From the NCBI RefSeq assembly GCF_003572205.1, contig NZ_QXNY01000002.1, positions 620,001 to 684,000 on the forward strand: a stretch of 64,000 nucleotides of DNA. Reading direction: 5' to 3'. Below, piece by piece: positions 27,194-35,991 of this stretch. Position 1 is the stretch's first letter; every line of letters starts with the position of its first letter. Made by a program: the position numbers and the translations under genes. Origin of the DNA: Algihabitans albus. GTDB taxonomy: Bacteria > Pseudomonadota > Alphaproteobacteria > Kiloniellales > DSM-21159. The notes beneath the pieces are model-generated. The model was not told the DNA's origin. It searched no databases and worked only from the letters and a program-made list of their open reading frames with translations.

Positions 27194-29086
27194 ATGCTGC
27201 ACGTCAACGACATGACCTTCCGCCACGGCGGCCGAACGATCTTCGAGCGCGCCACCGTCGCTCTCGAGCGCGGCTGGCGCGTCGGCATGGTCGGACGCAA
27301 CGGCGCCGGCAAGACCACGCTTCTGAAGCTGATCGCCGGCGACCTGCATCCCGATGGCGGCGAAGTCCGCCTGATGGGCCGGGTGCGGGTCGGGACCGTG
27401 GCACAGGAAGCGCCGGGCGGAGCGCGCTCTCTGATCGACACGGTGTTGGCGGCGGACAGCGAGCGCACGGCGCTGCTGACCGAAGCCGAGACGGTCAGCG
27501 ATCCGGCGCGCCTCGCCGAAGTCCATGAGCGGCTGGCCGTCATTCGCGCCGAGGCGGCGCCAGCGCGCGCGGCGCGCGTCCTGGCCGGGCTCGGTTTTGA
27601 CGAGGCGGCGCAGCGACGGCCTTGCGCGGAATTCTCAGGCGGCTGGCGCATGCGCGTGGCTCTGGCCGCCCTCTTGTTCGCGGAACCCGATCTGCTGCTG
27701 CTGGACGAGCCGACCAACCATCTCGATCTGGAGGCGGCGATCTGGCTTGAAACCTATCTGAAGTCCTATCCCGGCACGCTGCTGTTGGTGAGCCACGACC
27801 GCGGCCTGCTCAATCGAACGGTGGATCGCATCCTGCATGTGGAGGCCGAACGTCTCAGCCTCTATCAGGGCAACTACGACCGCTTCGAGCGAACCCGGCG
27901 CGAGCGCCTGGAACGCGAGGCCGCGACCAATACCAAGATCCAGGCGCAGCGCCGTCACATCCAGGCCTTCGTCGACCGCTTCCGCGCCAAAGCCACGAAG
28001 GCGCGGCAGGCCCAGTCGCGGCTGAAGATGCTGGAGAAGCTCCAGCCGATCGTCTCCGTCGTCGAGAACCAGACAGTCAGGCTCGACTTCCCCCGACCGG
28101 AACCGCTCAGCCCGCCGATCCTGTCGTTTGAGGGCGCCTCCGTCGGCTACTGTGAAACGCCCGTGCTGCAGGGCCTCAATCTCCGCATCGACATGGAGGA
28201 CCGGGTGGCCCTGCTGGGCGCCAATGGCAACGGTAAGTCCACCCTCGCCCGCCTGCTCGCCGGCCGGCTGAAACCCTTGGCCGGACGCCTCGCCCGTTCG
28301 CCGAAGCTGCGGGTCGGCTACTTCGCCCAGGACCAGGCGGAGGCACTGGACCTGACCGGAACCGCACTCACCAACCTGAGGCAGCTGATGCCGATGGCGA
28401 CCGAAGAAAAGCTGCGCAGTCATCTGGGCCGTTTCGGCTTCTCGGCCGACAAGGCGGATACCCAGGCCGCCAAGCTGTCGGGCGGTGAAAAGGCACGGCT
28501 GCTCTTCGCACTGGTCAGCCGCGAACAACCTCACCTGCTGATTCTCGACGAGCCGACCAACCACCTGGACGTCGACGCCCGAGAGGCCCTGGTGCAAGCG
28601 CTGGGCGACTTCGAAGGCGGCGTGATTCTGGTCAGCCACGACCCTCACCTGGTGGAGCTGGTTGCCGACCGGCTCTGGCTGGTCCAGGAGGGTACGGTCC
28701 GGCCCTTCGAGGGCGACATGGCGGACTACCGCCAGCTGCTGCTCGACCAGCGCCGTGCCGAACGCCGACAGGCGAAGGCGGAAGCGCGCAGCCAGTCCGG
28801 GGCGAGCGGCCAACCGGACGCCCGCGACCGCCGCCGTCAAGCTGCCGCCCAACGGACCGCGGTCGCCGATCTCAAGAAGACGGCCCGCCAAGCGGAGGCC
28901 CGGCTGGAGAAACTGCAGGCGGCTCTCGACCTTCTGGAACAGGAGTTGGCCGATCCCTCCCTCTACGACGGTCCGGCCGACCGGCTTACGAGGCTCCAGA
29001 CCAAGCATGCGGAGGTAAAGGCGGCCATCGCCGAGACCGAGGAACGCTGGCTGGAAGCTCAAGGCGACCTGGAAGCGGCGGGATAG
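27194..29086 (+). CDS. ABC-F ATPase (YheS/Uup-like)
   Basis: A soluble tandem ABC ATPase of the ribosome-acting ABC-F group. 630 residues. The first ABC domain has Walker A GRNGAGKTT, signature FSGGWRMR and Walker B LLLLDEPTNHLDL. A linker follows with conserved RFRAKATKARQAQSRLKMLEK. The second domain has GANGNGKST, LSGGEKAR and LLILDEPTNHLDV. A C-terminal coiled coil starts at about 520. No membrane segments. The sequence pattern is closest to YheS-type proteins. Roles in ribosome rescue or antibiotic protection are possible but not shown. Confidence 0.93.
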   Translation: MLHVNDMTFRHGGRTIFERATVALERGWRVGMVGRNGAGKTTLLKLIAGDLHPDGGEVRLMGRVRVGTVAQEAPGGARSLIDTVLAADSERTALLTEAETVSDPARLAEVHERLAVIRAEAAPARAARVLAGLGFDEAAQRRPCAEFSGGWRMRVALAALLFAEPDLLLLDEPTNHLDLEAAIWLETYLKSYPGTLLLVSHDRGLLNRTVDRILHVEAERLSLYQGNYDRFERTRRERLEREAATNTKIQAQRRHIQAFVDRFRAKATKARQAQSRLKMLEKLQPIVSVVENQTVRLDFPRPEPLSPPILSFEGASVGYCETPVLQGLNLRIDMEDRVALLGANGNGKSTLARLLAGRLKPLAGRLARSPKLRVGYFAQDQAEALDLTGTALTNLRQLMPMATEEKLRSHLGRFGFSADKADTQAAKLSGGEKARLLFALVSREQPHLLILDEPTNHLDVDAREALVQALGDFEGGVILVSHDPHLVELVADRLWLVQEGTVRPFEGDMADYRQLLLDQRRAERRQAKAEARSQSGASGQPDARDRRRQAAAQRTAVADLKKTARQAEARLEKLQAALDLLEQELADPSLYDGPADRLTRLQTKHAEVKAAIAETEERWLEAQGDLEAAG

Positions 29087-29217
29087 CGCGGACGCACGAC
29101 AGAGAAGCCTCCGTCATCCGGCGCCTACCGAAAGACCCGAAGGACCGCCAGATACAGGAACACCGCCGGCGCGCCATCCGCGAAGACGGCACGAGAAAGG
29201 GAGTTGAACGCCACCGG

Positions 29218-29649
29218 ATGACGGACGAGCATCATCGTAAACTCGAGCGGATGTACGCCGCAGCCCCCTTCAACGGCTACTATTCCGGGGAGATGGCCAT
29301 CTCGAGCGGCGCCGCACGGCTGGAGATCCCAATCCAGGAAAGCTTCCATCACGCCGCTCACGCCGTGCATGGCACCCACTATTTCAAGGTCCTGGACGAC
29401 AGCTGCTTCTTCGCCGCCCAGTCCGCCGTTGCCGACGCCTTCCTGCTGACGGCGAGTTTCACCCTTTACTTCACCCGTCCGATCGTCGGAAGCCGCATGG
29501 CCGGCGAGGCCAAGCTGGTCAGCGAAACCCGCACGCAACTGATCGCCGAGGGTGTCGTGCTGGACGAGACCGGCAAGGTCTGCGGCCGCGGGTCCGGCCT
29601 CTTCGCCCGCTCCCGACACCGGCTCGAGGACCTGCCCGGCTACGGCTAG
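29218..29649 (+). CDS. PaaI-family hotdog thioesterase
   Basis: 143 residues with the 4HBT/PaaI fold. The helix-containing segment HGTHYFKVLDDSCFFAAQS and the strand LTASFTLYFTRPIVG are recognisable. It probably hydrolyses an acyl-CoA; the substrate is unknown. It follows the ABC-F gene by 131 bases on the same strand and converges on an XRE gene with an 11-base gap. Confidence 0.87.
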   Translation: MTDEHHRKLERMYAAAPFNGYYSGEMAISSGAARLEIPIQESFHHAAHAVHGTHYFKVLDDSCFFAAQSAVADAFLLTASFTLYFTRPIVGSRMAGEAKLVSETRTQLIAEGVVLDETGKVCGRGSGLFARSRHRLEDLPGYG

Positions 29650-29660
29650 GGTCGCGCTCC

Positions 29661-30026
29661 CTAATTAGCCGGCTCCCGGGTGGCCGGCTTGGCGTCGTCT
29701 CCGGGTTTGGCAGCGGCATTCTGTTTGGCGGTCTTACGTTTGGTCTTTGGCCGGACGACGCGGGTCACCGCAAAGCCCTCCTCGTCCGGTCCGGCATAAT
29801 CCAGAACCTCGGTGCTGAGGGCGTAGCAGGCAAGCCGAACGGTCAGAGGAATCTCGACGGCCTTCCCCTTCCGCTCGCCTTTCTCGTAGTACTGAACGAC
29901 ACGACGCTTCAGCCCGAGCGCTTCGGCGGCATCCTTCTGCGTCATGCCAAGCGTCTTGCGCCAACGCCTGAACGCCTCGGCGGTCATCTCCAAACCGGCA
30001 TCGTCCTTCTTGCGCGGAACTTTCAT
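29661..30026 (-). CDS. XRE-type helix-turn-helix transcription regulator
   Basis: 121 residues from MKVPRKKDDAGLEMTAEAF. The HTH covers about residues 15-50 (FRRWRKTLGMTQKDAAEALG, then VVQYYEKGERKG). The C-terminus is a Lys/Ala-rich tail (PKTKRKTAKQNAAAKPG) that may add non-specific DNA binding. The long gap to the divergent 80-residue gene holds 10-bp phased TTAC repeats and a hairpin, which could be its operators (inference). Confidence 0.85.
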   Translation of the reverse strand: MKVPRKKDDAGLEMTAEAFRRWRKTLGMTQKDAAEALGLKRRVVQYYEKGERKGKAVEIPLTVRLACYALSTEVLDYAGPDEEGFAVTRVVRPKTKRKTAKQNAAAKPGDDAKPATREPAN

Positions 30027-30150
30027 TGCGTCGGTTTCGCCTGCGGGCCGCCGGTGCCAGATCGTCGCCACAGCCGAAGCTTAGGCTGCGTCGCGTGGCG
30101 ACACAAGGCAGCCAAGCGAAGCAGAAAGCGCAACAGGTGCGCTCCATCCG

Positions 30151-30176
30151 TTACGGTAGTTTACACGAAATTACAC
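30151..30176. promoter_or_regulatory. Three TTAC elements spaced exactly 10 bp
   Basis: TTACGG, TTACAC and TTACAC start at 30151, 30161 and 30171, one helical turn apart. They would face the same side of the DNA. Candidate operator for the divergent XRE protein. Confidence 0.45.
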
Positions 30177-30194
30177 ATGATCGGCTTGTCCAAA

Positions 30195-30209
30195 GCGCAC
30201 AGAGTGCGC
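30195..30209. promoter_or_regulatory. Inverted repeat GCGCAC-AGA-GTGCGC
   Basis: Perfect 6-3-6 inverted repeat in the gap between the XRE gene and the small unknown gene. It is followed by CATATATCAA, so it may overlap a promoter. Confidence 0.45.
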
Positions 30210-30367
30210 ATATATCAACTCGAGGGAAGGGCGCGCACCCATTCGACGCGTCAACAACAGACCGGGTTTCGATCAGTACCGATATCCGAGGAAAAGTTAA
30301 AAATTAATAATCTCACTCGTACGGTTGCTGAGACGCCGTCCAAAAAATGCCCAAGGAGGGTAAACCC

Positions 30368-30610
30368 ATGACCTACTCAGTTTACGTCTTCGGACACGGC
30401 GCTTTCAGCGACAAGGACCACTTCGAACGCCTGGGCGTTACTCCACTTCACCAGGCCGAGGAAGTGCGCGTCTACGGTCCGAAGCCGAAGTTCGTCTATT
30501 CGGTCGACGACGGCGATTTTCACAAGCTAACGGTGGAAGATGCCGAGGTGTACCGCCTGGTTCACGACCACCCCAACGCCAAGGTCCGCATGATTCCCTT
30601 GGTCGCCTAA
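30368..30610 (+). CDS. Small protein of unknown function (80 residues)
   Basis: Starts MTYSVYVFGHGAFSDKDHFE and ends KVRMIPLVA. I do not recognise a family. It is soluble and rich in aromatic and His residues (HFERLGVTPLHQAEEVRVYG). The ATG is preceded by AAGGAGGG, one of the clearest ribosome sites in the window, so high translation is likely. It has its own regulatory-looking upstream region and converges on holC. Confidence 0.75.
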   Translation: MTYSVYVFGHGAFSDKDHFERLGVTPLHQAEEVRVYGPKPKFVYSVDDGDFHKLTVEDAEVYRLVHDHPNAKVRMIPLVA

Positions 30611-30647
30611 AGCCGCGATATTCAAAGGTCTCGCAGGGCTCGATGAG

Positions 30648-31106
30648 CTAAGTCTGGGAGGCCTTGTCGATCCAACGGCCGTCATCGTCCTGCTGCCAGT
30701 AGCTCAGGCTATGGCCGCCCTCTCGAAAGACCTTCCACTGCCCGCGCGCGGCTTGAACGGCGGCGCCATCATGGCCGTCGAACAGCAACATGCAGCGCTC
30801 GAAGGCCGCGATATCCGACCAGTCGGCACCGTGGATCAGAAAGAGGTAGTCGGAGGCATTGGGGTTCTCTTCGGTCGCGGTGATCCAGATCGGCTGCTTT
30901 TCCGCCTGACCGTCGACCGAGGTGCCGTGCGGCAGAAAGCCCTTCTCGTCGTAGCTCCAGAGGTGCTCCGCCAGCGGTTCCACCTTTTCAGAATCGCCGC
31001 TGCGGACCAGCGCCCGTTTGCCACGCCCGACCGTTAGTTCCAGCAGTCGTGGTAAGGCTTGCAGGAGCGGTCGACGGGTCAGATGGTAAAAACGCACCTC
31101 GGTCAT
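30648..31106 (-). CDS. holC: DNA polymerase III subunit chi
   Basis: Links the clamp-loader complex to single-strand binding protein. 152 residues starting MTEVRFYHLTRRPLLQALPR, with the family segments DEKGFLPHGT, PIWIT and FLIHGAD, and the C-terminal WKVFREGGHSLSYWQQDDDGRW. The usual neighbour pepA is not next to it; a TauE-type gene lies upstream instead. Confidence 0.94.
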   Translation of the reverse strand: MTEVRFYHLTRRPLLQALPRLLELTVGRGKRALVRSGDSEKVEPLAEHLWSYDEKGFLPHGTSVDGQAEKQPIWITATEENPNASDYLFLIHGADWSDIAAFERCMLLFDGHDGAAVQAARGQWKVFREGGHSLSYWQQDDDGRWIDKASQT

Positions 31107-31174
31107 GGCGCCTGTCTTCTAGCCTAAGTTCAACCGCGGCACCAAGGCCTCGGCAGGAAAGACTTCGGCCAGCC

Positions 31175-31930
31175 TCAACCGAGTAAACTCAGAAGCGCGA
31201 TCACCGCGACAATGCCGAACGCCAGGCGCCGGAACCAACGCTCGTCGGCAAAGCGGAAGCCGCGTGCGCCGGCCCAGATTGCGACGGCGTAGATCGGAGC
31301 CAGCAGCACGGACATCGTCAGAACCTGGCTCGTGAAAAGCCCACCGACAAAAAAGCTGATCCAAGCGACGATCGTTACCAAGGCCAGAAAGACGATGATG
31401 TTGGCACGCACCGTGACGGCCTTCGCCTGTCCGCCCAACCAAAAAAGAATCACGGGTGGGCCGGCGATCCCGATCGAGCCACCCATCAGACCCGCCGCCC
31501 CGCCGACCCCGACGGAAAACCACGCCGTCGGCGCGACTGTGTAGCGCCATCCACTGGCCATCACGAGGACCAGCAGCAGGATCGTTAGCGAGATGATCCA
31601 GCGTAGCAGCTCCTGATCGACCACGATCAGCAGGTAGACCCCGAGCGGCAGCAGCAGCGAAGCCCCCAACGTCAGAGGGGCTACCTCCCGCCAATTGCAG
31701 CTGCGCACCGCCCTGGGCAGCAAACCCAGTGTGCCTGCTACATCGACCAGAGACATGATCGGAATCGCCACCGCGGGACCGAAGACCAGGCTGTAGGACG
31801 GCACCAGGATCATCGCGGAGCCGAACCCGCTGAAACCGCGCACCAAACCGGCCACCAGCGTCGCACCCAACAGAACCGTCAGCTCCAGGGCGTTCAGACT
31901 CGTCAGAGTTGCGGTCAGTCTCTCCCACAC
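31175..31930 (-). CDS. TauE/SafE-family membrane permease (second copy)
   Basis: 251 residues with about eight membrane segments. The N-terminal motif LVAGLVRGFSGFGSAMILVP and the repeat motif GLMGGSIGIAGPPVILFWLG mark the family. Candidate exporter or importer of a small organic anion or sulfite. It is only distantly like the gene at 12636. The gene lies between holC (same strand) and the broken flavoprotein gene (opposite strand). Confidence 0.9.
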   Translation of the reverse strand: MWERLTATLTSLNALELTVLLGATLVAGLVRGFSGFGSAMILVPSYSLVFGPAVAIPIMSLVDVAGTLGLLPRAVRSCNWREVAPLTLGASLLLPLGVYLLIVVDQELLRWIISLTILLLVLVMASGWRYTVAPTAWFSVGVGGAAGLMGGSIGIAGPPVILFWLGGQAKAVTVRANIIVFLALVTIVAWISFFVGGLFTSQVLTMSVLLAPIYAVAIWAGARGFRFADERWFRRLAFGIVAVIALLSLLG

Positions 31931-32074
31931 GTTGGATCATCCCTTCCCTCAGCCCGGCAGCTTGTACATCGGGCGGAACGGCAGGAGGGCTGCACGCTCG
32001 GAAGGGCGGCCCTGCGCCTGCCGGACTGCCGAGGGCATGGACGCGCGCTTGCGCAGCGTGTGAAATGCCGTCCC

Positions 32075-34125
32075 ATGCGCAGCGACAGAAAGCTCGACCC
32101 CCTCCTCCAGCCGTTCCAACTGCGTCACCTGACGCTGCGCAATCGACTCGTCTCCACCAGTCACGAGCCGAACTACGCCGAAGACGGTCTGCCGACCGAG
32201 CGCTACAGGCTCTATCATGTCGAGAAGGCCAAGGGCGGCATCGCCATGACCATGATCGGAGGATCGGCCGTCGTCGCCGCCGATTCGCCGCCGGCCTTCG
32301 GCAACCTGAAGCTTCACGATCCGAAGATCGTACCGCTGTTCCGCCACCTGACCGAGGCCTGTCACGCCTACGATACGGCAGTGCTTTGCCAGATCACGCA
32401 CCTGGGACGGCGTAGTTCCAACTACGCGGGCGACTGGTTGCCGCTGGTGGCGCCTTCGGCGATCCGCGAACCGGCACACCGCAGCTTTCCTAAGGCGATG
32501 GAAGATTGGGACATCGCGCGAGTCATCGCAGACTACGCCCTGGGCGCGACGGCCTGCCGCGAGGGCGGCTTGGACGGTATCGAGATCGAAGCCTACGGCC
32601 ACCTGTTCGACGCCTTCTGGTCGCCGCTGACCAATCGCCGCGAGGACGACTGGAACGGTACCCTGGACAAGCGTCTGCGGTTTGCTTGCAGGTGCTGGAA
32701 GCTATCCGCGCGGCGGTCGGACCCGATTTCATCGTCGGCATCCGCATGGCGGTGGACGAAGACGCGGAAGGAGGTCTGGAGGCCGCTGAAGGCTTCGAGA
32801 TCGCCCGGCGCCTCGCCGCCAGCGGGCTGATCGACTTCATCAGCGTGATCAAGGGACACATCGACACCGATGAAGGCCTCAGCCACGTGATCCCCGGCAT
32901 GGGAACGCCCTCGGCGCCGCATCTCGGCACCGTGGCGGCGCTGAAACGGGACATCGGTCTGCCGATCCTGCACGCCGCACGGATCAACGACGTCGCAACC
33001 GCCCGCCATTCGGTGGAGACCGGCGCTCTCGATCTCGTCGGCATGACCCGCGCCCACCTAGCAGACCCGCACATCGTGGCGAAGATCCGGGCCGGCGAGG
33101 AGGAGCGCATCCGGCCCTGCGTCGGTGTCGGCTACTGCATCGACCGCATCTACGAAGGCGCCGACGCGCTTTGTCTTCACAACCCGGCCACAGGCCGCGA
33201 GGGTGAACTGCCTCATGTCGTGACGCCAGCCCGGCGTCCAGGCCAGCGCGCGCTCGTGGTCGGCGGCGGTCCAGGCGGCCTGGAAGCGGCCCGCGTTCTC
33301 GCGCTGCGCGGCCACCAGGTGACTCTGTTCGAGGCGGCGGAAAAACTGGGCGGCCAACTGCGCATCGCCGCGCAACTGCCGCGCCGCCGGGATCTGCTTG
33401 GAATCGTCGACTGGCTCGCCTCGGAGGCGGAGCTGGCCGGTGCCGAGCTGCGCACCGGAAGCTATCAGGAAGCCGAAACGATTCTGGCCGAGGCTCCGGA
33501 GATCGTCGTGATCGCGACCGGCGGCCTGCCCGATACCGGTTTCCTGCGCGCGGGCGAAGAACGCGCCGTGACCACCTGGGACCTCTTGAGCGGCCAGGTA
33601 CCACCGGGACAGGAGGTGCTGGTATTCGACGACGGCGGCAGCCATGCCGGCATCTCCGCCGCCGAGTTCGCGGCCCGCGCCGGGTCCAAAGTGCACTACG
33701 TCACGCCGGAGCGAAGCGTTGCGCCGGAAGTCGGCGGCACCAACTACCCGGCCTACTTCAAGGCCTTCGGCGAGCATGATGTCACGATCCAGCTCAATCG
33801 CCGGCTCCGCGCGATCCGGTCAGCCGGAAACCGGCTCTCGGCAGAGCTGTGGGACGAGTACGCGCGTAAGACGACGGAGATGACGCTCGACCAGGTGGTG
33901 GTCGAGCATGGGGTCAAACCGCTCGACGAGCTCTACTTCGCGCTCAAGCCTCTCTCCCGCAACCAGGGCGAAACGGATCTGCGCGCGTCGCGCGAGGGCC
34001 GTCCCGCCCTGCCCCTGCGCAATCCCGAAGCGGGCTTCCTGCTACTGCGAGTCGGCGACGCGGTCGCCAGCCGCAACGTCCATGCCGCTCTCCTCGACGC
34101 CCTTCGGCTCTGTAAGGATCTGTAG
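32075..34125 (+). pseudogene. FMN/FAD/Fe-S oxidoreductase (trimethylamine dehydrogenase / FadH family), frameshifted
   Basis: Two frames together encode about 683 residues of the NADH:flavin oxidoreductase plus FAD-domain family. Residues 1-204 (RLVSTSHEPNYAEDG, CQITHLGRRSS) are in one frame. From about 32687 the match moves to the next frame (QVLEAIRAAVGPDFIVGIRM onward), with a Rossmann FAD site VVGGGPGGLEAARVLALRG. A single missing base near 32686, between GCT and TGCAG, explains the break. The Fe-S region reads CVGVGYC then C eleven residues later, with one of the usual Cys positions replaced by Val. It is either a real pseudogene or a sequencing error. Related enzymes demethylate N-methylated amines or reduce dienoyl-CoA. 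Confidence 0.87.
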
Positions 34126-34129
34126 GGTT

Positions 34130-35047
34130 GTGACCTCGCTCGCCGCCGATCCGCCGGGGCACGACAAGGCGCTGCAGGGCCGCCTGCTGGTTCTGCTTGC
34201 CGGGGTCTTCTGGTCGCTGGCCGGTCTGTTCCTGCGGGCCATGGAGGCCGCCGGCGACTGGCAGGTCGTCTTCTACCGCTCGCTGACCCTCGTCATCTTC
34301 CTCGCCCTGGTGCTGGTGATCCGCGACGGGCGGCGTCTGCCGTCGATCTTCGCGGCGGCGGGCTGGACATCGGTCCTGGCCGGCTTCTTCCTCTCCTTCG
34401 CCTTCGTCTGCTTCGTCACCTCGATGACGCGCACCACCGTTGCCAACACCCTCTTCCTGCTCTCGGCTGCGCCACTGCTGGCCGCCTTTCTCGGTTGGGT
34501 CCTGCTGCGCGAGTCCGTGCGCAAGGCGACCTGGGCGGCCATGGTCGCCGCCATGCTGGGCGTTGCGGTGATGGTGGGAGACGGGCTGGCCCAGGGCGAT
34601 CCGCTCGGCGATCTACTGGCCCTCGGCGCGGCCCTGGCCTTCGCCCTCTTCACCGTGACGCTGCGCCGGAAGCCCGGCGTCGATATGCTTCCGACCACCG
34701 TCTATGCGGGCCTCTTCGCCTTGCTATGGTCGGGGCCGGCGGCTCTGGCAACGGGCCAAGGCCTGACTCTTTCGACCCACGACCTTCTGCTCTGCATCGG
34801 CCTCGGCGTGGTTCAGATGGGCTGTGGACTGGTGGCCTACATCGTCGGTGCCCGATACCTGGGCGCGGCGGAGAGCGCCCTGCTCTCGATGTCGGAAGTC
34901 ATTCTCGGGCCGCTGTGGGTCTGGTGGGTCTTCTCGGAAGTCCCAACCACCCTGACCCTCGCCGGCGGCGGCATCGTGCTGGGGGCACTGGTCGGCAACG
35001 CCCTGTCGGGCCTGCGCCGGCGAAGACCGCCGGTGGGCGCGGTCTAG
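34130..35047 (+). CDS. EamA/DMT-family transporter
   Basis: 305 residues with ten predicted membrane helices in two EamA repeats (LLVLLAGVFWSLAGLFLRAM; second repeat from LGDLLALGAALAFALFTVTL). It probably exports a small metabolite; the substrate is unknown. The GTG at 34130 is chosen because it directly follows the oxidoreductase stop (34125) and begins the family match (VTSLAAD). The frame runs further upstream inside the previous gene but without family similarity. Probably co-transcribed with that gene. Confidence 0.88.
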   Translation: MTSLAADPPGHDKALQGRLLVLLAGVFWSLAGLFLRAMEAAGDWQVVFYRSLTLVIFLALVLVIRDGRRLPSIFAAAGWTSVLAGFFLSFAFVCFVTSMTRTTVANTLFLLSAAPLLAAFLGWVLLRESVRKATWAAMVAAMLGVAVMVGDGLAQGDPLGDLLALGAALAFALFTVTLRRKPGVDMLPTTVYAGLFALLWSGPAALATGQGLTLSTHDLLLCIGLGVVQMGCGLVAYIVGARYLGAAESALLSMSEVILGPLWVWWVFSEVPTTLTLAGGGIVLGALVGNALSGLRRRRPPVGAV

Positions 35048-35130
35048 AGATCGCCCGGGTCTCGCCGACCTTCGCCCAGGACGCAATCCGCCGCCTCCGA
35101 GAGAAGCGGCGGACCGCGCAACGGGTTGAA

Positions 35131-35814
35131 TCAGAGCCCAGTCATGGGAATCGGAGGATGACCCGTGAGACCCACGCCGTTGCGAACCTCGTCGGCATTC
35201 GCCGCGACACCGAGGAAGTTGTTCATGGCCGCATAGTATTGGCCGACATGTTCGCTGAGCAGCCGCCCTATGTGCGGCCCGTTCTCCTGTGTGTTGGAGG
35301 CAAGTTCGGCCAGCACCGCGACCCAGGTGGTCACGATCGCGCCGGCCGCCGCGAGACGCTGGGTCGTTACCTCGGTGATCAAAGGGTTGAAGTCGGCGCA
35401 AGCGTCGATCACCACGTAGACCTCGTAGCCCTCGCGCAGGGCCGAGATCGCCGGGAAGGCAGCGCAGACCTCGGTGGCGAGACCGGAGATCACGAGCTTC
35501 TTGCGGCCCGTCGCCTCCACCGCGGCGCGGGAAGCGTCGTCCTTCCAGAAATTGACGAAAGGCCGGTCGATCACCTCGACCCCGGGAAAAATCGCCTTAA
35601 GCTCCGGCATGGTCGGTCCGTTCGGGCCCTGCGGCCAGCTCGTCCCCATGATGACCGGGATTCCAAAGGCCTTCGCGGTCTTGGCGTGACCGAGGATGTT
35701 GTTTTTGAGCTGTAGGGGCTCGATCGACGGAAGAAACTGCATCAGCCCCGCCTGATGGTCGATCATCAGGAACACGCAGTTGTCCGGGGTGAGGTCGGAT
35801 TGCGGTAACGCCAT
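35131..35814 (-). CDS. Isochorismatase-fold cysteine hydrolase (YcaC-like)
   Basis: 227 residues. Asp19 in FLMIDHQAG, a Lys near 91 (NFWKDDA) and Cys117 in GLATEVCAAFPA form the expected triad. The cis-peptide region follows the family pattern (VISGLATEVC). The length and C-terminal segment fit YcaC-like hydrolases, whose natural substrates are poorly known. Divergent from a LysR gene with 177 bases between, the usual layout for a LysR-controlled target. Confidence 0.9.
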   Translation of the reverse strand: MALPQSDLTPDNCVFLMIDHQAGLMQFLPSIEPLQLKNNILGHAKTAKAFGIPVIMGTSWPQGPNGPTMPELKAIFPGVEVIDRPFVNFWKDDASRAAVEATGRKKLVISGLATEVCAAFPAISALREGYEVYVVIDACADFNPLITEVTTQRLAAAGAIVTTWVAVLAELASNTQENGPHIGRLLSEHVGQYYAAMNNFLGVAANADEVRNGVGLTGHPPIPMTGL

Positions 35815-35991
35815 AGCCTACTCCAGTCTTGGTGAATGCCCAGTCTTTGTGGAAGCCGTACGGATCGGGCCGGACGCAGGTCCTGCCCGGCGGCTGCCCC
35901 TGTTGCGGAGCAGCAGACGTTTCGGCAAGTTGTGTTGGATCGTTCAATGGATTAGTAGGTAGAAACGGTTTGAACTCTTGACGAAAATGGA

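Larger units (their letters stand above)
30027..30367. other. Intergenic region between divergent XRE gene and small unknown gene
   Basis: 341 bases without a credible gene. The right half is AT-richer than its surroundings and contains phased TTAC repeats (30151-30176), an inverted repeat (30195-30209) and a strong ribosome site AAGGAGGG just before 30368. It probably holds promoters for both flanking genes. Confidence 0.55.
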
